Positions 45,029 through 53,862 are shown, counted from the stretch's first letter. The stretch: 64,000 bases of DNA from Tolypothrix campylonemoides VB511288 (GCA_000828075.3 JXCB02000001.1:887670-951669), one strand, 5' to 3'. Notes: a model not told the origin generated them from the letters alone. Translations and numbers: made by a program.

Positions 45029-46150
45029 ATGTCATCCCAGACTGAAGAATTCACTATTGGTGTCGAAGAGGAATATCAAATTATCAACCCCGTGACGCGG
45101 GAATTGAGTTCGCGTGTGGAACACGTTCTCCCGAAAGCTCAGAAAGCACTAGGGGAGGAGGTGCAGCCAGAAGCCCAGCGATCGCAGATAGAAATTGGTA
45201 CGCCTATCTGTCGAACACTTGCGGATGTGCGTTCTGAACTTGTTCGTTTGCGACGCGAAGTGATTGCGGCGGCTGCCAACGACGGTAACCAAATTGCCGG
45301 CGCCGGGACGCACCCGTTCTCGCACTGGGAAGAACAGCAGATCACGCCCAAAGAACGTTATCAAACCCTGATGCGAGATTATCAACAACTTACCCGTGAG
45401 CTTGTCATCTTTGGCTGTCACGTGCATGTGGGGATAAGCGATCGCTCTGTTGCCATCCAGGTGATGAACCGTGCCCGTGTGTGGCTTTCCCCGCTCTTGG
45501 CACTGTCGGCGTCCTCGCCCTTCTGGTTAGGTACGGATACAGGCTATGCAAGTTATCGTACCGAAATTTGGAGCCGATGGCCCCTATCCGGTCCGCCGCT
45601 GATATTCGAGTCGGTAGCTGAGTACGAGGCGCTTGTACAGGCTCTGGTGGAGACGAAAAGCGTAGAGGAGGCGACGAAGATTTACTGGGATGTGCGTTTG
45701 TCAGAACGCTTCCCGACAATAGAGTTTCGAGTCACCGATATCTGTCAAAGGGTGGATGAAGCGGTGATGGTGGCGGGGCTTGTGCGCGCGTTGGCGCGGA
45801 CTTGTTACGAACAAGCGATGCGGGATGAACCGTTTCCCGCCGTGCGCCACGAACTCATACGCGCTGCTATTTGGCGTGCCGCACGCTATGGATTAGATGA
45901 GGATTTAATCGACGTTGCCGCTATGAAAGCTGTAAGGGCGCGTGATCTGGTTGAGAGCTTTCTCGCCTTCGTGCGTCCATCGCTTGAGGAGTATGGAGAA
46001 TGGGATGAAGTCTCATCTCTTGTGTATGAAACCATGCAGCAAGGGAACGGCGCAACACGGCAGCGGGAAGTTTTCAAGCGAACCGGGCGTTTGGAAGATG
46101 TCGTCGATCTCATCGTTCGAGAAACGGCAAAAGGGGTAGCGTCAGTATAG
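45029..46150 (+). CDS. Carboxylate-amine ligase, YbdK/GCS2 family
   Basis: 373 residues from ATG 45029, with GAAGGA nine bases upstream. An upstream in-frame start (44981) has no ribosome site. FTIGVEEEYQIINP, EAQRSQIEIGTP, GAGTHPFSHW and CHVHVGI are the glutamate-cysteine ligase type 2 signature: acidic metal ligands and the His pair. The family joins an amino acid carboxylate to an amine using ATP; the natural substrate is unknown. It is richer in GC than its neighbours, and 13 bases separate it from the next gene, so they form an operon possibly acquired together. Confidence 0.88.
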   Translation: MSSQTEEFTIGVEEEYQIINPVTRELSSRVEHVLPKAQKALGEEVQPEAQRSQIEIGTPICRTLADVRSELVRLRREVIAAAANDGNQIAGAGTHPFSHWEEQQITPKERYQTLMRDYQQLTRELVIFGCHVHVGISDRSVAIQVMNRARVWLSPLLALSASSPFWLGTDTGYASYRTEIWSRWPLSGPPLIFESVAEYEALVQALVETKSVEEATKIYWDVRLSERFPTIEFRVTDICQRVDEAVMVAGLVRALARTCYEQAMRDEPFPAVRHELIRAAIWRAARYGLDEDLIDVAAMKAVRARDLVESFLAFVRPSLEEYGEWDEVSSLVYETMQQGNGATRQREVFKRTGRLEDVVDLIVRETAKGVASV

Positions 46151-46163
46151 GGGACAAAATTTT

Positions 46164-46964
46164 ATGCTAGTTCACATCATCGCCGATTACGGCTTTGGCG
46201 ACCTCGCCTTCGCAGAAGTCGTGCAGCGCCTCAAACTTTATCTACCGGATGCTGAGCCGATACTCACACCCGTGCCTCCTTTTGCTACCCTAGCGGCAGG
46301 ATTCTGTATCGCCCAGTTGGGCTTGAATAAAGCCCCCGCCGGGACAATTATTTACCACAACGTTGCGCCGCGAGAAGATGATGAACAGGCACGTGCTGGG
46401 AATGCGGGTGAGCGTCTTGCTTTTGCACGCCTGCCAACGGGTGTGCGCGTTATCGGCGTTAATGCTGGTTATGCCTTCTCATTCGTGCGCGATCTGGCAG
46501 TTGAGTTGCGCTGGGCTGCTGTAGCGGCTGAAGGTTCACAGTTTCGTTCTCGTGACCTGTTTCCGGAAGCCGCAGGGGCGATCGCCTTGGGTCAACCTGA
46601 TGCTCTAGATGAGGAGATTCCCCCTTCTGATATACCCGACGTACCGCCCAATTGTATTGCCTATATTGACGGCTACGGCAACTTGAAAACCACAATTAAA
46701 CATGAGGCTAGTAAGCCGCACGAAGGTCAGGCTGTGCGTTTGCAGATCGGTGAGAGGGAACTGGAAGCGACCAAGAGTGATGGCAGCTTTGCCGTCGAAT
46801 CCGGACAGTTAGCGTTTGCGCCTGGTAGCAGTGGCTGGACAAATGAACAAGGCGAACATACCCGCTGGATGGAAGTTTTCCTGCGCGGTGGTAATGCCTG
46901 GGAATCATTTAATTATCCAGCGATCGGCACGCATATACAGATCACTTTAGGGTTCGCGAGTTGA
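46164..46964 (+). CDS. SAM hydroxide adenosyltransferase (DUF62-like SAM hydrolase)
   Basis: 266 residues. The start LVHIIADYGFGDLAFAEVV, the middle TIIYHNVAPREDD and the C-terminal barrel (CIAYIDGYGNLKTTI) fit the SAM-hydrolase / fluorinase superfamily, whose hydrolase members split SAM into adenosine and methionine. The second domain is typical of the family. It is co-oriented with the amine ligase gene. A physiological role is not known. Confidence 0.75.
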   Translation: MLVHIIADYGFGDLAFAEVVQRLKLYLPDAEPILTPVPPFATLAAGFCIAQLGLNKAPAGTIIYHNVAPREDDEQARAGNAGERLAFARLPTGVRVIGVNAGYAFSFVRDLAVELRWAAVAAEGSQFRSRDLFPEAAGAIALGQPDALDEEIPPSDIPDVPPNCIAYIDGYGNLKTTIKHEASKPHEGQAVRLQIGERELEATKSDGSFAVESGQLAFAPGSSGWTNEQGEHTRWMEVFLRGGNAWESFNYPAIGTHIQITLGFAS

Positions 46965-47041
46965 GTGCAATACATCAAGAAATAAGAACCACAGATGGAC
47001 ATTAAATAAAAGTTTTTCCTCTGTCTTCCCCCCTCTTGTAG

Positions 47042-47206
47042 CTACCGTGTACACACAAGTATAGGGCGCAAGGGTTTCAACTCTTTTAGCCCCGTAAATA
47101 CCCAAATTTTGGGCAACTGAAAACTCTATTTATCCCGCTAATTTTAGGGCTAGGGCAACGAAACCGAGTTTTAGGTAGGATTTCAAGACTTGTGTGTACA
47201 CCGTAG
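47042..47206. mobile_element. 165-bp MITE with terminal inverted repeats and target duplication
   Basis: CTACCGTGTACACACAAGT (47042-47060) and ACTTGTGTGTACACCGTAG (47188-47206) are inverted repeats with one mismatch in 19. They are flanked on both sides by CCCTCTTGTAG (47031-47041 and 47207-47217), an 11-base target duplication. The inside is non-coding with small palindromes (CCAAATTTTGGG). A transposase must act in trans. The surrounding spacer (46965-47306) also carries ACCACAGATGGAC words. Confidence 0.85.
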
Positions 47207-47306
47207 CCCTCTTGTAGGGGGGAATGAGGGGGGTGGACACAGATAAATAATTAGTTCATCCAAATGAGAAGCACTATATTTACCACTGTTTTTTATCGCT
47301 TAAACA

Positions 47307-47855
47307 ATGTCTGAGCCATTAATCATCGTTGATGTGCAATGCGGTTTTGTCAACGAATTTACTCATCACATCGGGCAACGAGTTGCTCGTTTAATCGAGC
47401 GAAATGAGTATGCACCAGTTTTATTCACTCGGTTCGTCAACGCACCTGATGGACCGTACCAGAAATTCCTTGATTGGCACAGCTGTGCTAATGAACCAGA
47501 AATTGATATTGTCCCAGAACTACAACCCTGGGTTCAACCGGAAAGAGTTTTTTCTAAGCTGGGGCTGTGCGGGATACCGGATGAACTGAGAGACTACCTT
47601 ATAAAGCAGTGTTTTGAACGGGTTTTCATCGTCGGTATTGACACTGATATGTGTGTGTTGAAAATCGCGATGGATTTTTTCGACATTGGCATTGAACCGA
47701 TTGTACTCACTGATTGCTGCGCTAGTACAGCAGGCTTACAGGCGCACTTGGCGGGGTTGGCAGTACTCAGCCGGAATATCGGTGCTTTTCGTCTGCGTGA
47801 AGCTGGTCTTTCTGAGGGATCGCTAGCTGCGCCAGTACAACAAAGCAGGGAATAG
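47307..47855 (+). CDS. Isochorismatase-like cysteine hydrolase
   Basis: 182 residues with the family's catalytic triad: Asp9 in LIIVDVQ, Lys84 in VFSKLG and Cys116 in GIDTDMCV. A cis-peptide segment and the final LTDCCASTAG are also seen. Members hydrolyse nicotinamide, carbamoyl-sarcosine or similar amides; residues that would pick one are not evident. Single gene after the MITE-bearing spacer. Confidence 0.85.
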   Translation: MSEPLIIVDVQCGFVNEFTHHIGQRVARLIERNEYAPVLFTRFVNAPDGPYQKFLDWHSCANEPEIDIVPELQPWVQPERVFSKLGLCGIPDELRDYLIKQCFERVFIVGIDTDMCVLKIAMDFFDIGIEPIVLTDCCASTAGLQAHLAGLAVLSRNIGAFRLREAGLSEGSLAAPVQQSRE

Positions 47856-47933
47856 ACGTTCAACGAACCAAGTTGTAGTAGAAGGATTTCAAAAAGATGC
47901 AGATAATACCTAACATCGTTAGCCTGCAGTAGT

Positions 47934-47968
47934 ATTATTCCAGACGATAAACTAACCCGCTATCTGGT
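47934..47968 (+). pseudogene. Fragment of the DUF6883 gene 5' part
   Basis: ATTATTCCAGACGATAAACT followed by AACCCGCTATCTG matches 40336-40368 of the DUF6883 gene with one difference. The following sequence diverges and reaches TGA soon after. It shows that material of the 39-43 kb islet was also present here. Confidence 0.7.
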
Positions 47969-48006
47969 TGTGAATGAGTGAAAGCCCTAATTTATCCTGA
48001 AGAACA

Positions 48007-48837
48007 ATGGAATTCAGTGCAGAAGAGCTAAATGCAGCACGTCAGCTTTTACTTGATAGAGTTGTCGAGTATTTTTTGGCGAAGCAAGGTATTGAAGTTT
48101 TATTTGTTCAAGGTTCCGTGGCATCAAATTCAACAGATGAGTTTTCAGATATTGACTTTCGGGTTGTAGTTCAGCCAGAGTTTTATGAACACTTCCTTTG
48201 GGAACGTTTTTTTGCTCCTAAGCACTGGGGAGAATGGCTATACAATGAATGGACAGGGATTCAGTGGGTTTGCGTCTCTCACTTCAAACCGTTCAACAAA
48301 ATTGATGTCCTTTACTTCAAGCCAGAACATCTTCAGCCATCGCCTTGGTACTTAAAACCCATTCAAGTTATTTACGACCCCAAAACTCTGATAAATCAGG
48401 TTATTGAAGCGTCTCAAGGCTTAGAGTTCACTTTAGATGTTGATGAAGTCAATCGCCTAATCAGTAAAGGGCTAGCACAAGCAGAGGAAGTATATCGTCG
48501 AGTCATGCGTGGAGAACTTTTCTATGCTCAATCTCTTCTTGACAACTTTCGAGGAAGCATGATGCAGATCGACGATTTTTTCCTCAAAAATCCCTCATCT
48601 TCTATGGCTCCAGCTTCTCACTTCGAGCAGCGCGGTAGTCAAGCATTGATTGAGGCTCTGAAACACTCTTATACGTTACTGGATAAGCAATCTATTCTTC
48701 ATGCTTTAGGTGTATTGCTGAACGTTTACCAAAATCAAGTTATCAAAGCTCACGAAATGCTATCGTTACAACGAGATCGGGAAACAGATATGTACTGGAT
48801 TGATATTCTGATTAAGTTATGTGAGGTTTCCCTTTAG
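48007..48837 (+). CDS. Nucleotidyltransferase-domain protein
   Basis: 276 residues. VLFVQGSVASNSTDEFSDID at 31-50 has the polymerase-beta-like pattern with Gly36-Ser37 and the Asp48/Asp50 metal pair. The remainder is helical, as in aminoglycoside or MNT-type nucleotidyltransferases. Members add AMP or UMP to small molecules or proteins, including antitoxin-type enzymes. The target is unknown; no HEPN partner gene is adjacent. Confidence 0.75.
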   Translation: MEFSAEELNAARQLLLDRVVEYFLAKQGIEVLFVQGSVASNSTDEFSDIDFRVVVQPEFYEHFLWERFFAPKHWGEWLYNEWTGIQWVCVSHFKPFNKIDVLYFKPEHLQPSPWYLKPIQVIYDPKTLINQVIEASQGLEFTLDVDEVNRLISKGLAQAEEVYRRVMRGELFYAQSLLDNFRGSMMQIDDFFLKNPSSSMAPASHFEQRGSQALIEALKHSYTLLDKQSILHALGVLLNVYQNQVIKAHEMLSLQRDRETDMYWIDILIKLCEVSL

Positions 48838-48900
48838 ATTGGACTAGTAATTGCGCTAGTAAATAGCAACACTTTACACCGAACGGCAGGTTCAAGCAGA

Positions 48901-48926
48901 TAAAGTATTTATTTCATCCTGAAGCG
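48901..48926 (+). pseudogene. Fragment resembling the start of the ParE-type toxin gene
   Basis: TAAAGTATTTATTTCATCCT followed by GAAGCG parallels TGAAGTATGTATTTCATCCT then GAGGCG at 41244-41269, with three or four differences. A GCGATCGC-rich repeat follows at once. With the DUF6883 scrap it marks a second, eroded copy of the islet. Confidence 0.5.
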
Positions 48927-49077
48927 ATCGCGCTAAGCGCACGCTCCGCGATCGCAGTTGTATCAAGGTTATCGGTGGAGCGATGGCGCTTTTCTCCCGC
49001 TGAGTCCTCCAGCCTACTCCTGACTAGACCCAGAAGATAACTACAATAGGTAGCAGTCGCACTACTAGGAGGAAAAA

Positions 49078-49320
49078 ATGAAAGCACAAGAAGTGATGGG
49101 AACCGTTGATAAAAATGGTCAACTGTCTTTAGATAAACCCCTAGCAGTACAAAAGCAAAGTCGTGTCCGGGTGATTGTGTTGTTCGATGAAGAACAGATG
49201 GATGAGGATGATGAATCTAAGGAAGCTGTATTAGAAAGTCTTCGCAAGTCGCTTGGGGAAGCAAAAACTGGTAAAACCCGACCTATTTCTGAATTGTGGG
49301 ATGGAATAGATGTCGAGTGA
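49078..49320 (+). CDS. Putative antitoxin of a RelE-type pair
   Basis: 80 residues, ATG after AGGAGG. The N-terminal half (GTVDKNGQLSLDKPLAV, VRVIVLF) reads as a short beta domain and the acidic C-terminal half as a toxin-wrapping helix (ESLRKSLGEAKTGKTRPI). Its end overlaps the start of the RelE-like gene by 11 bases. This arrangement is the main argument for an antitoxin. Confidence 0.7.
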   Translation: MKAQEVMGTVDKNGQLSLDKPLAVQKQSRVRVIVLFDEEQMDEDDESKEAVLESLRKSLGEAKTGKTRPISELWDGIDVE

Positions 49321-49588
49321 ACTTCCCTCAGTTGAAATTAAGTTTACTGATGAATTTAAGCGCCGACTACGCACCCTCTCCAAAAAGTATCGTCAAATTC
49401 AGTCTGATGTGCAGCCAGTCATTGAACAGCTTCAAGCAGGCGAATTTGTGGGAGACCAGATCCCAGGAACAAGCTATACAGTTTTCAAGGTGCGAGTTCG
49501 TAATAGTGATATTCAAAAAGGTAAAAGCGCTGGTTATCGGCTAATCTATCAGCTTGAGTCACCTACAAGTATTATCCTGGAATGGTGA
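49310..49588 (+). CDS. RelE/ParE-superfamily toxin (possibly C-terminally short)
   Basis: 92 residues. IKFTDEFKRRLRTLSKKYRQI, GTSYTVFKVRVRNSDIQKGKSAGYRLIYQ and IILEW fit RelE-like mRNA interferases. Homologs usually run on after this strand with a short T-I-Y-S-K-S-type tail. Here TGA follows LEW, so about 15-20 residues carrying a catalytic-side residue may be missing. Activity is therefore uncertain. Confidence 0.72.
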   Translation: MSSELPSVEIKFTDEFKRRLRTLSKKYRQIQSDVQPVIEQLQAGEFVGDQIPGTSYTVFKVRVRNSDIQKGKSAGYRLIYQLESPTSIILEW

Positions 49589-49682
49589 CTGCGCTACCAG
49601 GAGCCAACTGCATTTGGCTTACGGGTTTGACAACGAGAGTGACAGCAGTCATAACTTAAGAATGAAAAATAATCTTTCAAAT

Positions 49683-50426
49683 TTATCGTAGCTGATTTAC
49701 TAACCACGCCACAGCACTCTCTACATCACTCACCTTTTCTCCTGGTGGAGTTACTGGACGCTTCACCATTACTACCCTTATCCCAAACTCTCGCGCTGCA
49801 ATAATCTTGGCATAGGTAGCATCACCGCCGCTATTCTTACTGACTATAGTATCAATCTGATGTTCTATCAAGAGTTTGCGCTCATTATCTAGGGCAAAGG
49901 GACCGCGATCGCACAATATCATTCCTGATGGCACCAATGCATCAGAGGCGGGAGACTCGATAAGCCGCATCAAAAACCAAATATCTTGCAGACTGGCAAA
50001 GGGGGCAAGTTGCTGTCTACCGATAGTAAGGAATACCCGTTTGGCAAATTCAGGTAATACGGCGGCGGCTGCTTCCACACTATCAACTTCAACCCACTGG
50101 TCATCAGGAAAACGCTCCCATGTAGGACGGATGAGCATCAGATGTGGTATTTTACAGATTGTAGCGGCTGCTGCTGCATGAAAAGACATCTGCGCGGCAA
50201 AGGGATGAGTTGCATCAATAAGGACATCTATCTTAGCGTTACGTAGGTATTCAACCAGTCCCGCTTCACCGCCGAAACCGCCGATACGCACTATTCCTGC
50301 TGGTGCTTGTGGTTGACTGGTACGACCTGCTAAAGATGTGATAACTTCTACCTCTGGAATAGCTGAGGCTTGAGACGCCAATTCTGCTGCATCACCTGTT
50401 CCGCCAAGAATAAGAAGACGTTTCAT
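49683..50426 (-). CDS. cobK: Precorrin-6A reductase
   Basis: 247 residues. RLLILGGTGDAAELA, DATHPFAAQMS, RVFLTIGRQQLAPF and SKNSGGDATYAKI are CobK/CbiJ signatures. The enzyme uses NADPH to reduce the macrocycle of precorrin-6A before CobL acts. It is separated from cobL by the accessory region. No riboswitch is visible upstream. Confidence 0.93.
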   Translation of the reverse strand: MKRLLILGGTGDAAELASQASAIPEVEVITSLAGRTSQPQAPAGIVRIGGFGGEAGLVEYLRNAKIDVLIDATHPFAAQMSFHAAAAATICKIPHLMLIRPTWERFPDDQWVEVDSVEAAAAVLPEFAKRVFLTIGRQQLAPFASLQDIWFLMRLIESPASDALVPSGMILCDRGPFALDNERKLLIEHQIDTIVSKNSGGDATYAKIIAAREFGIRVVMVKRPVTPPGEKVSDVESAVAWLVNQLR

Positions 50427-51007
50427 AGATAGCAGAATAAAACGAAGAAGGATATTAATGCAATGCCGTGCAACTTGAATTTCTACTGATTTCCTTTGAT
50501 AATTTCATAATAAATTCTTAAGTGGGTGGACAAAATTAAACTCATGGTGGGCATTGCATATTAAAAGCTTGTAACCTTTGCAGAGGAACTGTTTTAGGCA
50601 ATGCCCACCCTACTGGTATGTTTCATGTATTTATGTTCATCTACTTAGTAGGGTGTGCCTTGCTCACTAAATCTGGTATTAGTGGGCAGCAAACATCATT
50701 GCCCACCTTACAAAATCTAATTTACAAGATAATTTAAGAAGCGCTTACTTTCTTATTTTGATTTTCCTTAATGAGAAATGCTGAAACCAACTTTCAGCAT
50801 CTTTTTGTCTAAGTTATACCTACTTAGTTGTTACCAAAAATCATGATTTTTTTACTAACTAAGTTGGCAAAATAATATTGAATTGACACTAAATTTGATC
50901 TGCATTGCTATAATCAAAAACTTACTGTATCCTCAGTAATTAAAAGCTTTTCATTACTGTTACTAACTGGAATATTCCTCAAAAATACATTTATTGTCAA
51001 AGTAACC
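50427..51007. other. cobK-TSUP intergenic region with MITE-like repeats
   Basis: Two elements of the GTGGGCATTGC family lie here: about 50546-50612 (GGTGGGCATTGCATATT ... AGGCAATGCCCACCCTAC) and 50648-50712 (AGTAGGGTGTGCCTTGCTC ... CATTGCCCACCTTAC). The remainder is AT-rich, and the TSUP gene promoter should lie at 50800-51000. A minus-strand frame at 50914-51171 mirrors the TSUP gene start and is not called. Confidence 0.55.
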
Positions 51008-51805
51008 ATGACTGTTATCCAAATAATCATGCTTGCTGCTGTTTTCTTAATAGCAAGCATTATCAGTGTGATTGCTGGTAGCACTTCCCTCATTACCGTG
51101 CCAGTTATGCTTGAGTTTAGAGTTGAACCGCGCACTGCCCTTGCTACTAATATGCTGGCATTAACGTTCATGAGTATTGGTGGTACATTACCTTTTATTG
51201 GTAAAAGAGTGATTGATACACTTCGCTTACCACTCCTGATAGTTCTAACACTGGCAGGCTCAATTTTAGGGGCATTGCTTGTTCTCGTTGTGCCGTCAAA
51301 ATCAATGCCAGTTATTATTTCTATTTCAATGATTGCTGTTACGGTGTTATCAATTGCTAACCGGAATGCTGGAGTCGTTCCATCTGTGGGAATACCTTCA
51401 CGGATAGCAGAAATAGCAGGTTATACAGTCACTTTCATGCTTGGTATTTACGGTGGCTTTTTCAGTGGCGGTTACGTGACTTTGCTAACAGCAGCCTACA
51501 TTATGCTATTTCGCATGACATTTATTCAAGCAATAGCTACCACCAAAGTCATTAATGTATTCTCCTCACTTGTTGCCACCCTGATATTTATAAAGCATGG
51601 AATAGTAGATTACCAACTAGGTATGATTCTTGGTCTTGCTATGTTTATAGGTGGAATTATTGGAGGGCGTATGACCCTCAGCTTAAGTAATGCCTGGTTA
51701 CAACGTATTTACCTGACAGTTGTGGCTATCCTCGCATTTATCACACTGCGTAAATCTCAGCAACAAAATGACTCAACTAGCACGACTAATTTGATGATTG
51801 AATAA
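51008..51805 (+). CDS. TauE/SafE (TSUP) family permease
   Basis: 265 residues with about eight membrane segments. The duplicated TSUP motif is visible at the start (SIISVIAGSTSLITVPVML, then ALATNMLALTFMSIGG) and in the middle (GIYGGFFSGGYVTLLTAAYI). The family exports sulfite, sulfoacetate or related anions across the inner membrane. The substrate cannot be inferred from context; it is flanked by cobalamin genes but shares no strand with them. Confidence 0.88.
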   Translation: MTVIQIIMLAAVFLIASIISVIAGSTSLITVPVMLEFRVEPRTALATNMLALTFMSIGGTLPFIGKRVIDTLRLPLLIVLTLAGSILGALLVLVVPSKSMPVIISISMIAVTVLSIANRNAGVVPSVGIPSRIAEIAGYTVTFMLGIYGGFFSGGYVTLLTAAYIMLFRMTFIQAIATTKVINVFSSLVATLIFIKHGIVDYQLGMILGLAMFIGGIIGGRMTLSLSNAWLQRIYLTVVAILAFITLRKSQQQNDSTSTTNLMIE

Positions 51806-51891
51806 GTAATACAGCACTTTGCAAGTAAATGAAGTACACACTTCATATTACAAATCTTGTGGGGTGGGCATCTTGCCCGCCCTTGTCTACC

Positions 51892-52974
51892 TTAATCATC
51901 CGAAATGCGCTGTAATTCTTTTGCTTGCGAATCTTGGCTGATAATTTCACCTTTGCGGTCAAACAAAACCGTCCCAACTTTAAGGGCAACATTCGCATAT
52001 TTTTGCACGTAAGCAGTAGCCTTCTGACTAATTTTTTCCGCCAGTATCCCAAAGACTGATTCCGACAAGCCCAATTCTATCAATTTTTTGTGTGCTGCAT
52101 CAGCAGTCTTGGCATCTAAAACTGCCCGTAATGCTTGTAAATCACCGCCAACTGTAACCACCGCTGCACTAATAATTTCTAATTTGGCATCTGCTAAATG
52201 ACTAGAGGTATTAAAAATGCCACCTGCCAGCTTAATCAGTTTACCCTGATATCCCAGCAACAAAACAGAACTTGCCTGGTACAGTCCAGCTTCTACCAAC
52301 AACGCACCAATCCAATTACCTGTTTGCACAATTGCCGACTCTGGTATGCCTAAACGTTGTGCGACTTGCATACCATTGCTACCAATACAAAATACGAGAT
52401 TAGGACAAACTTTGACTTTATCCTGCAATGACAGTCGAAATTCTTCTAGGTGATCAGCCGCAGACAGGGGTTGAGAAATTCCGCTGGTTCCCAATAAAGA
52501 CAATCCCTCTAAAATGCCAAAGGCTTCATTCGAGGTACGTTTCGCCAGTTGACGACCTTCGGGAAGAATAATCGTCACCGTTGCCCTTTGCTCTGGGGGA
52601 ATGATAGGTAGTAAATTAGCATCAAATAAGCGACGGGCGTAGCTGTAAATCGCTGCTTCTCCAGAAGCTGTTTTTCCCAAACCCTCACCTGCTTCTAAAA
52701 CCAGGGCTTGAGATTCCCTTTCGGACAACCTCACCCAAGCCCAAATGGGCGTGTTCCTTGTTAAATCTAAGTTATCACCTGGATCGCTGAGTGTCACTGC
52801 TAAAGCACTTTGAGCATCTAAAGCTGCAACCTGAGAAATAGGAATCTCTGCTTTTTCAGGAAGGAGGTCAATCTCAACTGTCCGTTGAGAATCGATTTTT
52901 TCGCGCAGATGCATCAAAGCAGCTTTAGCCGCCGCTACTGCAAACACTGGTAGAGTATAACCTGTACGAGGCAT
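51892..52974 (-). CDS. cbiD: Cobalt-precorrin-5B C1-methyltransferase
   Basis: 360 residues. RTGYTLPVFAVAAAKAAL, VEIDLLPEK, DPGDNLDLT and GYQGKLIKLAGGIFNTSSHLAD define CbiD. It methylates C1 and is the hallmark of the cobalt-early route, yet it occurs here with CobG. It is adjacent to and divergent from a HAD hydrolase gene. Confidence 0.93.
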   Translation of the reverse strand: MPRTGYTLPVFAVAAAKAALMHLREKIDSQRTVEIDLLPEKAEIPISQVAALDAQSALAVTLSDPGDNLDLTRNTPIWAWVRLSERESQALVLEAGEGLGKTASGEAAIYSYARRLFDANLLPIIPPEQRATVTIILPEGRQLAKRTSNEAFGILEGLSLLGTSGISQPLSAADHLEEFRLSLQDKVKVCPNLVFCIGSNGMQVAQRLGIPESAIVQTGNWIGALLVEAGLYQASSVLLLGYQGKLIKLAGGIFNTSSHLADAKLEIISAAVVTVGGDLQALRAVLDAKTADAAHKKLIELGLSESVFGILAEKISQKATAYVQKYANVALKVGTVLFDRKGEIISQDSQAKELQRISDD

Positions 52975-53127
52975 ATGGCTGCCAAATGAGTTTTTAGAAA
53001 CATCTTCGCTTCTACTATAGGGGAGAAAGCGCCTCCGAAGAGCTCACTTTACCTGAGTGAGTGCTAGTGAAATAGTACGAAAAAAAGGTTTAATGATTTT
53101 TGGTCAAGCGATCGCAAGAGGTCTATT

Positions 53128-53862
53128 TTGGCAACAATTAAGTGTAGAAATGTGACGTTTTCCAATATCCAGGCGGTTCTATTTGATAAAAACGGTACTC
53201 TGGAAGATTCTGAAGCTTATTTGCGTACTCTCGCACAAAGAGGTGCGCGAATGATAGACGCGCAAATTCCTGGAATTGGGGAACCATTGTTAATGGCGTT
53301 TGGTGTGAATGGCGATCGCCTCGATCCAGCCGGTTTAATTTCGGTGGCGAGTCGTCGCGAAACAGAAGTCGCCGCCGCTGCTTATATTGCCGAAACTGGG
53401 CGGGGATGGTTTGAATCTTTAACGATATCTCGTCAAGCTTTGGAAGACGCGGAAAAATATGTTGGTAAGACTCCTTCACCTTTGTTTGTTGGTAGCTTGG
53501 AAGTGCTAAAGTCTCTCTCAGAAGCAGGGCTGAAATTGGGGATTCTTTCCGCAGCGACAACCGAAGAAGTGCGTGCTTTTGTCCAAAATCATCAATTGAG
53601 TGATTACATTCAACTGGAAATGGGAGTTGATGAAGGTCCAAGTAAACCAGATCCAATTTTATTTGTGAATGCTTGCCAAGCTTTAGGAGTGGAACCAAGT
53701 GCCACGCTGATGGTAGGAGATTCTGTGGGTGATATGCAAATGGCGCGTCATGCCAAAGCTGCTGGTTGCATTGGTATTACTTGGGTAGGGAAGGCGGAGA
53801 ATGTTAAAGGTGCGGATGTGGTGATAAATCAACTCGATGAAATTCAAGTTGTCAGTGGATGA
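53128..53862 (+). CDS. HAD-family hydrolase with altered motif I
   Basis: 244 residues, TTG start preceded by AGAGG. Motif I reads VLFDKNGTLEDSEA: the nucleophile Asp20 is kept, but the general acid/base at +2 is Asn22 where phosphatases usually have Asp. Motif II (LGILSAATTEEV), the Lys of GPSKPDP and motif IV (LMVGDSVGDM) are intact. Most such proteins dephosphorylate small metabolites. It diverges from cbiD, so a cobalamin-related phosphatase is a weak possibility. The substitution should lower phosphatase turnover. Confidence 0.82.
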   Translation: MATIKCRNVTFSNIQAVLFDKNGTLEDSEAYLRTLAQRGARMIDAQIPGIGEPLLMAFGVNGDRLDPAGLISVASRRETEVAAAAYIAETGRGWFESLTISRQALEDAEKYVGKTPSPLFVGSLEVLKSLSEAGLKLGILSAATTEEVRAFVQNHQLSDYIQLEMGVDEGPSKPDPILFVNACQALGVEPSATLMVGDSVGDMQMARHAKAAGCIGITWVGKAENVKGADVVINQLDEIQVVSG

